NCBI GenBank assembly: GCA_013391845.1
Contig: CP058414.1
Location: 3,210,501-3,274,500, forward strand
Reading direction: 5' to 3'
Length of the DNA stretch: 64,000 nucleotides
Source: Pseudoalteromonas shioyasakiensis
Lineage (GTDB): Bacteria; Pseudomonadota; Gammaproteobacteria; Enterobacterales; Alteromonadaceae
Below, piece by piece: positions 54,429-62,733 of the stretch (position 1 is its first letter; each line of letters begins with the position of its first letter). Position numbers and translations under genes: made by a program. The notes under the pieces were generated by a model. That model searched no databases. It was given only the letters and a program-made list of their open reading frames with translations, and was not told the DNA's origin.

Positions 54429-55739
54429 TTATTGAAAGCGTGAATCTAATAATTTTGTAAAAGCATGCTGCAATTTTTGCTGCATTTGCTTACCGACTGT
54501 CGGCAAATTGGCTTCGTCAGCCCCCTGAGTTGACTGCTGTACACTAAATGTAAACTCACGCCCACCTTGATAATTTCCTAGACACACATGTGCCAGCATC
54601 ACGGCTTCTGTGGTGGAGCGCGTTTCACTTGGTCCCCAACCAATTTTTTGCCATACACGCCACTGCCCATTGGTTGTGCTATCGAGCACCTCTTTTGCAG
54701 AGCGACTATCATTTGGCGCAATAACATCTGCCAACGCATTTGTAACAATTTGACTGATACCTACCATCATGCCGCCTACTTGAGCCTGTTCGTAGGTATG
54801 ACCTGTGCCGTTAAGTAGCACATCAACATCACTTGCTTGTAAATAAGGCATTTGTGTACTTGGCTCACGCTGGTGACTAACCAAGCGCTTTAACCATTCA
54901 GCTTGAGCAAGTGTAGTCATTGCTTTGTTGCCCGTTAAGCCACAACTGTCGCAACGATATCCTAAATAGCCGGGATCATCACTGCTTGTTATATAATGAA
55001 CGACTTTTGCATCAAGCTCATTATTTGCAGGGTTATGCCAATACTCGTCTGATGGCATAAACTGCTCTGAGCCATATGCGCCGTTAAATAACAAACGCTC
55101 ATCCTGTAGTTTGAGCCAGCCATCATTAAAAAGTCCACGTAAGTACTCTCGCCCTGCCACATTCACAAAATAACTGGCAATAGCATTTGAGTTGCCATCG
55201 GCTTTACCAAATGCTTCATAGCTATTAATACTGCTGATCAAATCTGCCAGCGCTGTATCACCTGCATAGAGCGTTGCACCAAGCTCTGGGTGGGTTTGTC
55301 TTACTTTAGATAGCGCACCGCTAAATGCTTGAATTTTTGATGAGCTCCAAGGCTCATACAATTCATTATGGCTGCCATCACTTAAATAGCGATAGGCTAG
55401 CTGCCCAGCCTGTACTTGATAATCTATTAATAGAAATTTACCTGGCTGCTCAGAGGCTAAGAAATACTGCCAATCGGCCGCCACTCTGTTTTGCCAACCT
55501 GCCTGTTGATAATTAACCTCAGTTGCTGATTTATAGCCTGGCTGCTGACTTTCACCTTCCAGTGATAAGCAACCAGTATTTTTTAAATCTTTTGGCAAAA
55601 TAGCGGGAGCTAACATTACCTGCTCAAAGTATTGTTGGTCTGTTAATGGGGTTTTTTCTGTGTTCGCTTCACAACCAGTCAAAAGCATCAAGCCGCAACT
55701 TATAGCCAGCCGTTTTTGATATGCACCTTTCGCATACAT
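54429..55739 (-). CDS. Lipoprotein with penicillin-binding/serine-hydrolase-like motifs, unknown activity
   Basis: A 436-residue lipoprotein (lipobox LLTGC, Cys about 24). The body has motifs in the order of serine penicillin-recognising enzymes: EPWSSSKIQAFSGAL (S-x-x-K), GNSNAIASYF (S-x-N) and a later WQKIGWGPSETRSTTEAVML where K-T-G would lie. Four cysteines sit in GCLSLEG, YRCDSCGL and AHVCLG. A beta-lactamase-fold carboxypeptidase acting on muropeptides is the leading guess, but no family is recognised. The start at 55739 is preferred; an upstream TTG at 55811 would place the operator inside the gene. First gene of a four-gene operon. Confidence 0.65.
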   Translation of the reverse strand: MYAKGAYQKRLAISCGLMLLTGCEANTEKTPLTDQQYFEQVMLAPAILPKDLKNTGCLSLEGESQQPGYKSATEVNYQQAGWQNRVAADWQYFLASEQPGKFLLIDYQVQAGQLAYRYLSDGSHNELYEPWSSSKIQAFSGALSKVRQTHPELGATLYAGDTALADLISSINSYEAFGKADGNSNAIASYFVNVAGREYLRGLFNDGWLKLQDERLLFNGAYGSEQFMPSDEYWHNPANNELDAKVVHYITSSDDPGYLGYRCDSCGLTGNKAMTTLAQAEWLKRLVSHQREPSTQMPYLQASDVDVLLNGTGHTYEQAQVGGMMVGISQIVTNALADVIAPNDSRSAKEVLDSTTNGQWRVWQKIGWGPSETRSTTEAVMLAHVCLGNYQGGREFTFSVQQSTQGADEANLPTVGKQMQQKLQHAFTKLLDSRFQ

Positions 55740-55767
55740 AAAATAAAATTCCCACTTGTTATTTTTT

Positions 55768-55786
55768 TTGGAATATTTTATTAAAT
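55768..55786. promoter_or_regulatory. Candidate MurR-type operator before the peptidase operon
   Basis: TTGGAATA-TTT-TATTAAAT, 7 of 8 and 6 of 8 matches to the arms of the 51112 site at the same 3-bp spacing. It lies 29 bp upstream of the first gene of the operon. Confidence 0.5.
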
Positions 55787-55879
55787 CTAACACAATTTCT
55801 TCATGAAGCAAATTAACTCGGTTTTATTGCCTATAAGACGCTGGCTTAAAAAATAATTTAACGATTAAAGTCTATCGTC

Positions 55880-56110
55880 TCGAAGGGGTATTGTTCATCG
55901 TCTGGAGCGACATTATCTTAATGCGCGATGCGCGCGAAACAAGTTTCACGCCTACTGGGTGTATTTTTTGTATTTTGAGTTGGGGTTTAATTTGTGGAGT
56001 GGAAGCGTGATGTTCACGACTGAAGTCGCTGCTACGAATATTACGATAATAAACGCGATATAAATTCGCTGCTACAGGTTTATATCGAGCTTTCAAGCTC
56101 CTACGCGAAT
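55880..56110. repeat. Dispersed-repeat mosaic D
   Basis: Non-coding stretch between the peptidase operon and the tRNA cluster. It contains GCGCGAAACAAGTTTCACGC (the GCGCGAAATAAATTTCACGC module of mosaic A with changes), AAATTCGCTGCTACAGG and several short inverted words. A minus-strand open frame here (55872-56096) is not considered a gene. Confidence 0.6.
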
Positions 56111-56119
56111 TTCAGGCAC

Positions 56120-56143
56120 AAAAAAACCGACTTTCGTCGGTTT
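56120..56143 (-). terminator. Intrinsic terminator at the end of the tRNA cluster
   Basis: On the minus strand AAACCGAC / GTCGGTTT stem, GAAA loop, then a T-run, 21 nt past the last tRNA-Arg. Confidence 0.85.
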
Positions 56144-56164
56144 ATGTCACTTTCCAGAAGAAAG

Positions 56165-56241
56165 TGGCGGACGCGGGAGGATTCGAACCTCCGACCGCCT
56201 GGTTCGTAGCCAGGTACTCTATCCAGCTGAGCTACGCGTCC
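56165..56241 (-). tRNA. tRNA-Arg (anticodon ACG), acceptor-stem variant
   Basis: A 77-nt cloverleaf with encoded CCA. The anticodon loop CTACGAA reads ACG (inosine-modified, reading CGN codons). The acceptor stem is GGACGCG / CGCGTCC with discriminator G, whereas the other three copies have GGGCGCA / TGCGCCC with A. The rest is identical. It is the distal copy of the cluster and is preceded by its own terminator at 56291. Confidence 0.97.
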
Positions 56242-56290
56242 GCAATGGTTCTGCTTATTTACGTCTTGCAATGACGGTGTTATTAAAACA

Positions 56291-56316
56291 CAAAAAAACC
56301 GACATTTAGTCGGTTT
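56291..56316 (-). terminator. Terminator inside the tRNA cluster
   Basis: On the minus strand AAACCGAC / GTCGGTTT again, then a T-run, between the third and fourth tRNA-Arg. It is nearly the same hairpin as at 56120. Confidence 0.8.
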
Positions 56317-56352
56317 GCACTTTCGAACATTGCAGTATGAATGTATAGAAAG

Positions 56353-56429
56353 TGGTGGGCGCAGGAGGATTCGAACCTCCGACCGCCTGGTTCGTAGCCA
56401 GGTACTCTATCCAGCTGAGCTATGCGCCC
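56353..56429 (-). tRNA. tRNA-Arg (anticodon ACG)
   Basis: A 77-nt cloverleaf with CCA; acceptor GGGCGCA / TGCGCCC, discriminator A, anticodon ACG. Third Arg copy in transcription order. Confidence 0.97.
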
Positions 56430-56475
56430 ACATTCTATTTTAGTTAGTTTAAGTCTCACTAAGACTTTTCAAAAG

Positions 56476-56552
56476 TGGTGGGCGCAGGAGGATTCGAACC
56501 TCCGACCGCCTGGTTCGTAGCCAGGTACTCTATCCAGCTGAGCTATGCGCCC
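56476..56552 (-). tRNA. tRNA-Arg (anticodon ACG)
   Basis: Sequence identical to the copy at 56353-56429; 77 nt with CCA. Confidence 0.97.
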
Positions 56553-56574
56553 ACATTTTGATTTTAGTAAAGGA

Positions 56575-56651
56575 TGGTGGGCGCAGGAGGATTCGAACCT
56601 CCGACCGCCTGGTTCGTAGCCAGGTACTCTATCCAGCTGAGCTATGCGCCC
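56575..56651 (-). tRNA. tRNA-Arg (anticodon ACG)
   Basis: Sequence identical to the copies at 56476 and 56353; first Arg copy after tRNA-Ser. Confidence 0.97.
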
Positions 56652-56684
56652 ATTCTTTACTTTACAAGAAAACCATTTAAAAAA

Positions 56685-56777
56685 TGGTGGAGAAGGAGGG
56701 ATTCGAACCCTCGATAGAGCTACAAACCCTATACTCCCTTAGCAGGGGAGCGCCTTCGGCCACTCGGCCACCTCTCC
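56685..56777 (-). tRNA. tRNA-Ser (anticodon GCU)
   Basis: A 93-nt cloverleaf with a long variable arm and encoded CCA. The anticodon loop CTGCTAA reads AGC/AGU codons. It is first in the cluster. The Ser-GCU then Arg-ACG x4 order is the same as E. coli serV-argVYZQ. Confidence 0.97.
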
Positions 56778-56791
56778 GTCTTGTGGGGCGT

Positions 56792-56819
56792 ATAATAAAG
56801 ATTTCAGGAAATATGTCAA
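56792..56819 (-). promoter_or_regulatory. Promoter of the tRNA cluster
   Basis: On the minus strand a perfect TTGACA (56819-56814), a 16-bp spacer and TATTAT (56797-56792). A GC-rich discriminator (CGCCCC) follows, typical of stringently controlled stable-RNA promoters. Confidence 0.75.
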
Positions 56820-56889
56820 ACACTTTTCAAGGAAAATCGTATAGATGGTTATAGATTGTCCATAACGAGCTAAAACAACTTATTTTTGT

Positions 56890-57102
56890 TTATCCTTTCG
56901 CCACTTTTTCTTTATCACTCAACGGCTCAAGACCCGTCAATGGGATCAGCTCATCGGTTAATTCAGCGAGGTATTGATCTTGGTAACCTAATTGTTGAAA
57001 TTCAGCTATACAAGCACGATAAAAATCTTCACGTTGATGCTCGTTTTTATTTGTATCTGTTGGCAACTGCGAAGGCTTTTTTGTCATTAGAATTAAGTCC
57101 AT
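56890..57102 (-). CDS. Small hypothetical protein
   Basis: A 70-residue (or 65, from the ATG at 57087) soluble, charged protein with helical character (EDFYRACIAEFQQLGYQDQY, LAELTDELIPLTG). No family recognised. Only a weak ribosome site (GGAC before 57087) is visible. The amino-acid composition looks protein-like, and more so than the opposite-strand frame, but the gene is not certain. Confidence 0.45.
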   Translation of the reverse strand: MDLILMTKKPSQLPTDTNKNEHQREDFYRACIAEFQQLGYQDQYLAELTDELIPLTGLEPLSDKEKVAKG

Positions 57103-57292
57103 TTATGCGTTGAACGAATATGGCGCAATGATGTCATATCTTGGCTAAAAAAAACACTATCCAACTTTAGGTTTGTATAAAAAATTTACAATCTAGTAAC
57201 TTTATTTGAAGGCTAATTCGGTATTTCTTTTTAGATCAGCTAATTACAATTTAGTAGTAAATTTGTGAGTAATAAAAATCAGAAATTTCTGA

Positions 57293-57323
57293 TAAAAAAA
57301 CGCCGCTAAAAAGCGGCGTTTTT
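57293..57323 (-). terminator. Intrinsic terminator after lysS
   Basis: CGCCGCT / AGCGGCG stem with a 4-nt loop and A/T flanks; followed by a T-run on the minus strand. Confidence 0.9.
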
Positions 57324-57339
57324 AAAGACTTTTAGCTGA

Positions 57340-58875
57340 TTAGTCAGCTTGAGGACGCATGTGTGGGAATAGGATCACGTCTTTAATCGTTGGTGAGTCT
57401 GTAAATAACATCACCAGACGGTCGATACCAATACCCTCACCCGCTGTTGGAGGTAAACCATACTCTAATGCGCGGATGTAGTCTTCATCGAAGTGCATTG
57501 CTTCATCATCACCCGCATCTTTCTCTTCAACTTGACGCGTAAAGCGCTCAGCTTGGTCTTGTGCATCATTAAGCTCAGAGAAACCATTCGCTAACTCGCG
57601 GCCACCAACGAAGAATTCGAAACGGTCAGTCACAAATGGGTTTTCATCGTTACGACGTGCAAGTGGTGACACTTCCCACGGGTAAGCGGTAATGAAAGTA
57701 GGTTGAATTAACTTATGCTCAGCAGTCTCTTCGAAGATTTCACATAAGAACTTACCAGGGCCCCATACACAGTTTTCAGGGATCTTAACGTGTACTTGCT
57801 TCGCATATGCTTTAAGTTCTTCAAAATGATTTTCTGGGTCATTAAATACCGCTGCATCGAAGTCAGGGTTGTACTTAAGAATAGCTTCGCTCATAGTTAG
57901 ACGAGCAAAAGGCTGACCAAAATCGTACTCTACCGAATCAACCACTTCACCGTTTTCATCTTTAGTTGTGTTTACAACAATTGGTGAACCAAGTACGTCT
58001 GTAGCAACAGTACGTAACATGTCTTCAGTAATGTTCATCAGGTCAATGTAATCAGCGTAAGCCTGGTAGAATTCGATCATCGTGAATTCTGGGTTATGAC
58101 GTGTAGATAAACCTTCGTTACGGAAGTTACGGTTGATTTCGAATACACGCTCAAAACCACCAACGACTAAACGTTTTAGGTAAAGCTCAGGTGCGATTCG
58201 TAAATACATATCGATATCAAGTGCATTATGGTGTGTTACGAATGGACGTGCAGACGCACCACCTGGGATAACTTGTAGCATCGGCGTTTCAACTTCCATG
58301 AAATCACGCTCAGCTAAGAAACGACGAATACCTTCAACAACTTTTGAACGAATACGGAACGTTTCACGTGTCGCATCATTAGTAATTAAATCAACATAAC
58401 GTTGACGGTACTTTGTTTCTTGGTCAGATAAACCGTGGAACTTTTCAGGTAACGGACGTAATGACTTAGTCAGTAACTCGTACTCAGTCATTTCTACGTA
58501 TAGGTCACCTTTACCAGACTTATTTAGTGCGCCTTTAACACCGATGATGTCACCAATATCTAGTTGACCGTATTTAGCTTTTAATTCTTTTTGTACATCT
58601 TTTGACGCATACGCTTGAATTTGGCCTTTCATATCTTGTAATGCTAGGAAAGGACCACGTTTAGCAAGGATACGACCAGCAACTGATACAACGTGTTGTT
58701 CAGCAACTAATTCTTCTTTCGATTTATCACCAAACTCAGCTTGCAAATCAGCCGTGTAATGTTCACGACGGAATTGGTTTGGATGACCGTTGGCTGGGCA
58801 ATTTTCGCGGATTGCGTCTAATTTGCCACGACGCTCAGCGATTAACTTATTTTCGTCTTGGATTTGATCAGTCAT
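57340..58875 (-). CDS. lysS: LysS, lysyl-tRNA synthetase (class II)
   Basis: Charges tRNA-Lys. The 511-residue protein has an N-terminal OB-fold anticodon-binding domain ([20 protein letters not shown]) and the class II motifs: motif 1 ([20 protein letters not shown]), motif 2 ([20 protein letters not shown]) and motif 3 ([17 protein letters not shown]). It lies 26 nt downstream of prfB, the conserved prfB-lysS pair. Confidence 0.98.
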   Translation of the reverse strand: MTDQIQDENKLIAERRGKLDAIRENCPANGHPNQFRREHYTADLQAEFGDKSKEELVAEQHVVSVAGRILAKRGPFLALQDMKGQIQAYASKDVQKELKAKYGQLDIGDIIGVKGALNKSGKGDLYVEMTEYELLTKSLRPLPEKFHGLSDQETKYRQRYVDLITNDATRETFRIRSKVVEGIRRFLAERDFMEVETPMLQVIPGGASARPFVTHHNALDIDMYLRIAPELYLKRLVVGGFERVFEINRNFRNEGLSTRHNPEFTMIEFYQAYADYIDLMNITEDMLRTVATDVLGSPIVVNTTKDENGEVVDSVEYDFGQPFARLTMSEAILKYNPDFDAAVFNDPENHFEELKAYAKQVHVKIPENCVWGPGKFLCEIFEETAEHKLIQPTFITAYPWEVSPLARRNDENPFVTDRFEFFVGGRELANGFSELNDAQDQAERFTRQVEEKDAGDDEAMHFDEDYIRALEYGLPPTAGEGIGIDRLVMLFTDSPTIKDVILFPHMRPQAD

Positions 58876-58901
58876 TTTTTAGCTCTTTTTTAGCTTGGTG
58901 G

Positions 58902-60000
58902 TTATAGGCCAGATTTAAGGCTGGCTTCAATAAATTTATCTAAGTCGCCGTCAAGAACCGCTTGTGTATTACGGTTTTCAACGCCTGTACGTAAGTCTTT
59001 AATGCGAGAGTCATCAAGTACGTATGAACGAATTTGACTACCCCAGCCAATATCAGATTTAGCATCTTCTTGACTTTGCTTCTCTGCATTCTGCTTTTGA
59101 ATTTCAAGTTCAAACAACTTCGCTTTTAGCTGTTTCATTGCTTGGTCTTTATTCTTATGCTGTGAACGCTCATTTTGGCACTGTACAACAGTATTGGTTG
59201 GTATGTGAGTAATACGAACCGCAGATTCTGTCGTATTTACGTGCTGACCACCGGCACCTGATGCGCGGTAAACGTCAATACGTAAGTCAGCCGGATTAAT
59301 ATCAATTTCGATATTATCGTCGATTTCTGGATATACGAATGCTGATGCAAACGAAGTATGGCGACGACCACTCGAGTCAAATGGGCTCTTACGTACTAGA
59401 CGGTGAACACCTGTTTCTGTTCGCAGCCAACCGTATGCATATTCGCCAACAAAGCGCACTGTTGCACCCTTAATACCAGCCACATCACCATCAGTTGCTT
59501 CAACTAGCTCAACTTTAAAGCCTTTTGCTTCACCCCAGCGTAAGTACATACGCAACAGCATGTTACACCAGTCTTGAGCTTCAGTACCGCCAGAACCTGA
59601 TTGCAAATCAAGGTAAGCATCGTTTTGGTCATGATCGCCTGAGAACATTCGACGGAACTCTAGCTTTTCAAGTTGTGCGTTTAAATCGCCCAATTCAGCT
59701 TCTGCTTCAGCAAAGGTTTCTTCATCTTCAGCTTCAACTGCAAGCTCTACTAAACCTTCAACATCTTCGGTACCTGCCACTAGATTATCAATGGTCTCTA
59801 CGATAGCTTCGAGTGCCGACTTTTCACGGCCAAGGGCTTGAGCTCGTTCTGGCTCATTCCACACGGCTGAATCTTCAAGTTCTGCGTTAACTTCTTCTAA
59901 CCGCTCTTTCTTAAGAGGGTAGTCAAAGGTACCCCCGAAGCAGTTCAGTACGTTCGCGAATTTCCTTGATTTGATTAATCACAGGATTCACTTCAAACAT
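58902..60000 (-). CDS. prfB: PrfB, peptide chain release factor 2, with programmed +1 frameshift
   Basis: Release factor for UGA and UAA stops. The first frame gives 25 codons ([20 protein letters not shown] then LRGYL) to an in-frame TGA at 59925-59923. A +1 shift continues as [17 protein letters not shown] to 58902, total 365 residues, as in E. coli. The C-terminal frame has the stop-recognition SPF loop ([13 protein letters not shown]) and the catalytic GGQ in [16 protein letters not shown]. The start at 60000 has GGAG 8 nt upstream; an ATG at 60006 is too close to it. A frame starting at 59864 alone would lack the N-terminus. Confidence 0.97.
59922..59936 (-). promoter_or_regulatory. prfB +1 recoding site
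   Basis: On the minus strand GGGGGTACCTTTGAC: a Shine-Dalgarno-like GGGGG three bases before CTT-TGA-C. This is the standard autoregulatory frameshift signal of prfB. Confidence 0.97.
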
Positions 60001-60143
60001 GTACATTACTCCAAAATGGCTGATTTACCGTGCACCGATATCGACGATAATTACGGTAAATTATCTACAAATATTAAAAACGCCCGATTTTAACAAAAAA
60101 CCGAGCGTTTTATTAGCCTTTTATGTCGATTATAACGATATTT

Positions 60144-61865
60144 TTATGTCGCTTTTTGTAGCTCTCGAATAATCAACTGTAAGGTAAATTTACCACGGAA
60201 TTCATTTATATCGAGTTGGTAAGCTGCTTTTACATAACGCACTTCGGTATCTGGCCATGCACGCACATCCACGCCAAATGCAATCCCATCAACTAACCGC
60301 CCAGACTGATGTTTTAAAACTAGTTTTAGGTGTTTTTCGCCAACAATTCGCTGCTGTATTACTTCGAATACATGTTCGAACACTGGCTCAGGAAATTGCT
60401 GCCCCCAAGGACCTGCATTTTTTAGTTGATTGGCAAACTCCATCGAAAAGCAATCATTTGGCAGCTCACCATCGGTAAGTAAGATGCTTTGCTTATGCTC
60501 TTCAGTAAGAGTATCTGCCACCATTTGCTCAAACACGGTTTTAAACTCATTAAAACAGTGTTCATTGATACTCAGCCCCGCCGCCATAGCATGACCACCA
60601 AATTTACTGATCAAATGCGGATAGAGAGTATTTACTCGCTCTAGCAAATCACGCATATGCAGCCCTTCAATAGAACGACAAGAACCTTTTATTTCGCCGT
60701 TATCGCCAGCTGCAAAAATAATCGTAGGACGGTGATACTTTTCTTTTAAACGACCAGCCAAAATACCAATCACACCTTGATGCCAATCAGCTTGGTATAG
60801 ACAAATGGCATCAGGCACGGACTCGGTTTTGAATGCTAAACGGTCAAGCACGGCTTGTGCTTCAGTTTGCATGCCCTGCTCTATTTCACGGCGCTCGTGA
60901 TTAAGGCTGTCGAGCTCACTGGCAATACGGCGTGCTTGATTTATATCGCTAGATAACAAACAGGCTATACCTAAACTCATATCATCTAAACGCCCTGCTG
61001 CATTTAAGCGTGGCGCTAATGAAAAACCAAAGTCACTGGCACTTAAACGCCCTGCATTGCGATTTGCCACTTCAATAAGTGCACTAATTCCGGGCCGTGT
61101 TTTACCACTGCGAATGCGTGCTAAACCTTGATGAACTAAGGTACGGTTATTGGCATCAAGAGCGACCACATCGGCAACGGTACCAAGGGCTACAATATCA
61201 AGTAACTCAGCCAAATTTGGCATTGGCTGATGCTGAAAATACCCTTGCTCACGTAAGTGGCTTCGTAAAGCAATAAGCAAATAAAAAGCAACCCCAACGC
61301 CTGCTATCGACTTCGATGGAAACTGACAGTCATGACGATTCGGATTCACAATGGCATCAGCATCTGGCAGGGATTCACCTTGCAAGTGATGATCAGTCAC
61401 CAGCACTTTAATACCAGCTTTCTTTACTATAGCAATACCATCAATACATGAAATACCGTTATCAACGGTGATCACAAGCTCAGGCTGCATGGAAACGATT
61501 TGCTCTGCAAGTGCAGGGCTTAGGCCATAACCAAGGCTGAATCTGTCTGGTACTAAATAATCAAGATTCTTTAAGCCAAACATAGCAAGACCTTGCATCA
61601 AAGTTGCAGTGCTGGTTGCACCGTCAGCATCAAAGTCTCCTACAATTAAAACGCGGCTTTGTGCGGCAATTGCTTCTTGCAATAACGCAACAGCTTTGTC
61701 GATGTCTTTAAACAGCTTAAAGTCATGTAATGTCGCAGCGCTATTATCGAGTTCAGTAGCATTTTGCACCTGTCTAGTCGCGTAAATCTGCTTGATAACA
61801 GGGTGTAAATGGTGCGGTAAGTGTGAATCATCAACACGTGGACGAGCTTGAATTATTTTTTCCAT
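60144..61865 (-). CDS. recJ: RecJ, single-stranded-DNA-specific 5'-3' exonuclease
   Basis: DNA repair exonuclease of the DHH family. The 573-residue protein carries motifs VGDFDADGATSTATLMQ, VTVDNGISC, VTDHHLQGE, GLGTVADVVALDANNRT-like, LAPRLNAAGRLDDMSLG and the DHHA1 motif SKFGGHAMAAGLSI. The start at 61865 is preferred because the in-frame ATG at 61895 abuts the upstream terminator and lacks a ribosome site. Between dsbC and prfB, as in E. coli. Confidence 0.96.
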   Translation of the reverse strand: MEKIIQARPRVDDSHLPHHLHPVIKQIYATRQVQNATELDNSAATLHDFKLFKDIDKAVALLQEAIAAQSRVLIVGDFDADGATSTATLMQGLAMFGLKNLDYLVPDRFSLGYGLSPALAEQIVSMQPELVITVDNGISCIDGIAIVKKAGIKVLVTDHHLQGESLPDADAIVNPNRHDCQFPSKSIAGVGVAFYLLIALRSHLREQGYFQHQPMPNLAELLDIVALGTVADVVALDANNRTLVHQGLARIRSGKTRPGISALIEVANRNAGRLSASDFGFSLAPRLNAAGRLDDMSLGIACLLSSDINQARRIASELDSLNHERREIEQGMQTEAQAVLDRLAFKTESVPDAICLYQADWHQGVIGILAGRLKEKYHRPTIIFAAGDNGEIKGSCRSIEGLHMRDLLERVNTLYPHLISKFGGHAMAAGLSINEHCFNEFKTVFEQMVADTLTEEHKQSILLTDGELPNDCFSMEFANQLKNAGPWGQQFPEPVFEHVFEVIQQRIVGEKHLKLVLKHQSGRLVDGIAFGVDVRAWPDTEVRYVKAAYQLDINEFRGKFTLQLIIRELQKAT

Positions 61866-61897
61866 GTCGGAAACGGTACTTCTTAAGAAAGGCAAGT

Positions 61898-61926
61898 AAA
61901 AAGGCCTACAACAAATAGGCCTTTTC
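61898..61926 (-). terminator. Terminator between dsbC and recJ
   Basis: AAAGGCCTA / TAGGCCTTT stem with a 7-nt loop followed by T residues on the minus strand. Confidence 0.75.
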
Positions 61927-61939
61927 GTTTAAAAAACAG

Positions 61940-62674
61940 TTATGAAGATGTTTTTGGTAAAGCATCAAGTGCTTGGCTGATTTGCACAGCTGATTGATAA
62001 CCTGGGATCATCGTGCCATCTTCTAAAATAATTGCTGGTGTCCCCGACATACCAAAACTTTGACCAAGTTGGTAATGCTCTGCAATTGGTGCGTTACAAC
62101 CAGGCACCGCTGCTACTTCTGCACCCGCTTTTGCTTCTGTTAACGCTTCAGCTGGATCTTTAGCACACCATACATTCATTAAATCTTGATACCCTTTACC
62201 ACGTAAACCACCACGTGGGAAAGCAAGGTATTTAACTGTGATACCCGCTTCTAAGAAATCATCAAGTTCACGGTGTAACTTACGGCAATAACCACAGCTA
62301 ATGTCAGTAAACACCGTGATTGAATGCTTTTCGTTTTTCGCTTTGTAAACGATCATCGAATCTTCGTATTCAGCTATACCTTCTTTACGTACATCGCTCA
62401 GTGCATGCTCTGTTAGGTTAACTCGGTTATTAAGGTCAATCAGTGTTCCTTGCATAAGAAATTGACCGTCAGGGCTTGCATACAGCACGCCTTTGTCAGT
62501 AATTAGTTCTTTAAGGCCTGCCACTGGGCTTGGATTGATTTGCTTAACGGTTACGCCTAATTCGGCAAACTTAGCAATAATTGGGGCATCAGCAGCGTCT
62601 GTTGTTGATACGCCATTGGCAAACACATTTAAGCTTGTGCCTAGTAGTGCTGTGGCTAAAACTAACTTTTTCAT
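61940..62674 (-). CDS. dsbC: DsbC, periplasmic disulfide isomerase
   Basis: A 244-residue exported protein. The signal peptide (MKKLVLATALLGTSLNVFA) is followed by an N-terminal dimerisation domain (GVTVKQINPSPVAGLKELIT) and a thioredoxin-fold domain with the CGYC active site (FTDISCGYCRKLHRELDD). A second cysteine pair (VWCAKDP, VPGCNAP) and the cis-Pro (MSGTPAIIL) are also present. It reshuffles wrong disulfides and is kept reduced by DsbD. Confidence 0.96.
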   Translation of the reverse strand: MKKLVLATALLGTSLNVFANGVSTTDAADAPIIAKFAELGVTVKQINPSPVAGLKELITDKGVLYASPDGQFLMQGTLIDLNNRVNLTEHALSDVRKEGIAEYEDSMIVYKAKNEKHSITVFTDISCGYCRKLHRELDDFLEAGITVKYLAFPRGGLRGKGYQDLMNVWCAKDPAEALTEAKAGAEVAAVPGCNAPIAEHYQLGQSFGMSGTPAIILEDGTMIPGYQSAVQISQALDALPKTSS

Positions 62675-62733
62675 AAATATCCTATATCCTGATCATTTTT
62701 TATATAGACCGGTACATCTTTAAAAATCTTGCA

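Noticed and set aside
37349-55811. Recently acquired genomic island for the muropeptide locus
   Set aside because: No integrase, attachment-site repeat or clear change in base composition was seen, so recent transfer cannot be claimed from this window.
55872-56096. Minus-strand open frame of 74 codons before the tRNA cluster
   Set aside because: It lies wholly in repeat-type DNA, has no ribosome site, and its translation has no protein-like pattern.
56886-57113. Plus-strand open frame opposite the small hypothetical gene
   Set aside because: No ribosome site and an odd composition; the minus-strand frame is more protein-like, though itself uncertain.
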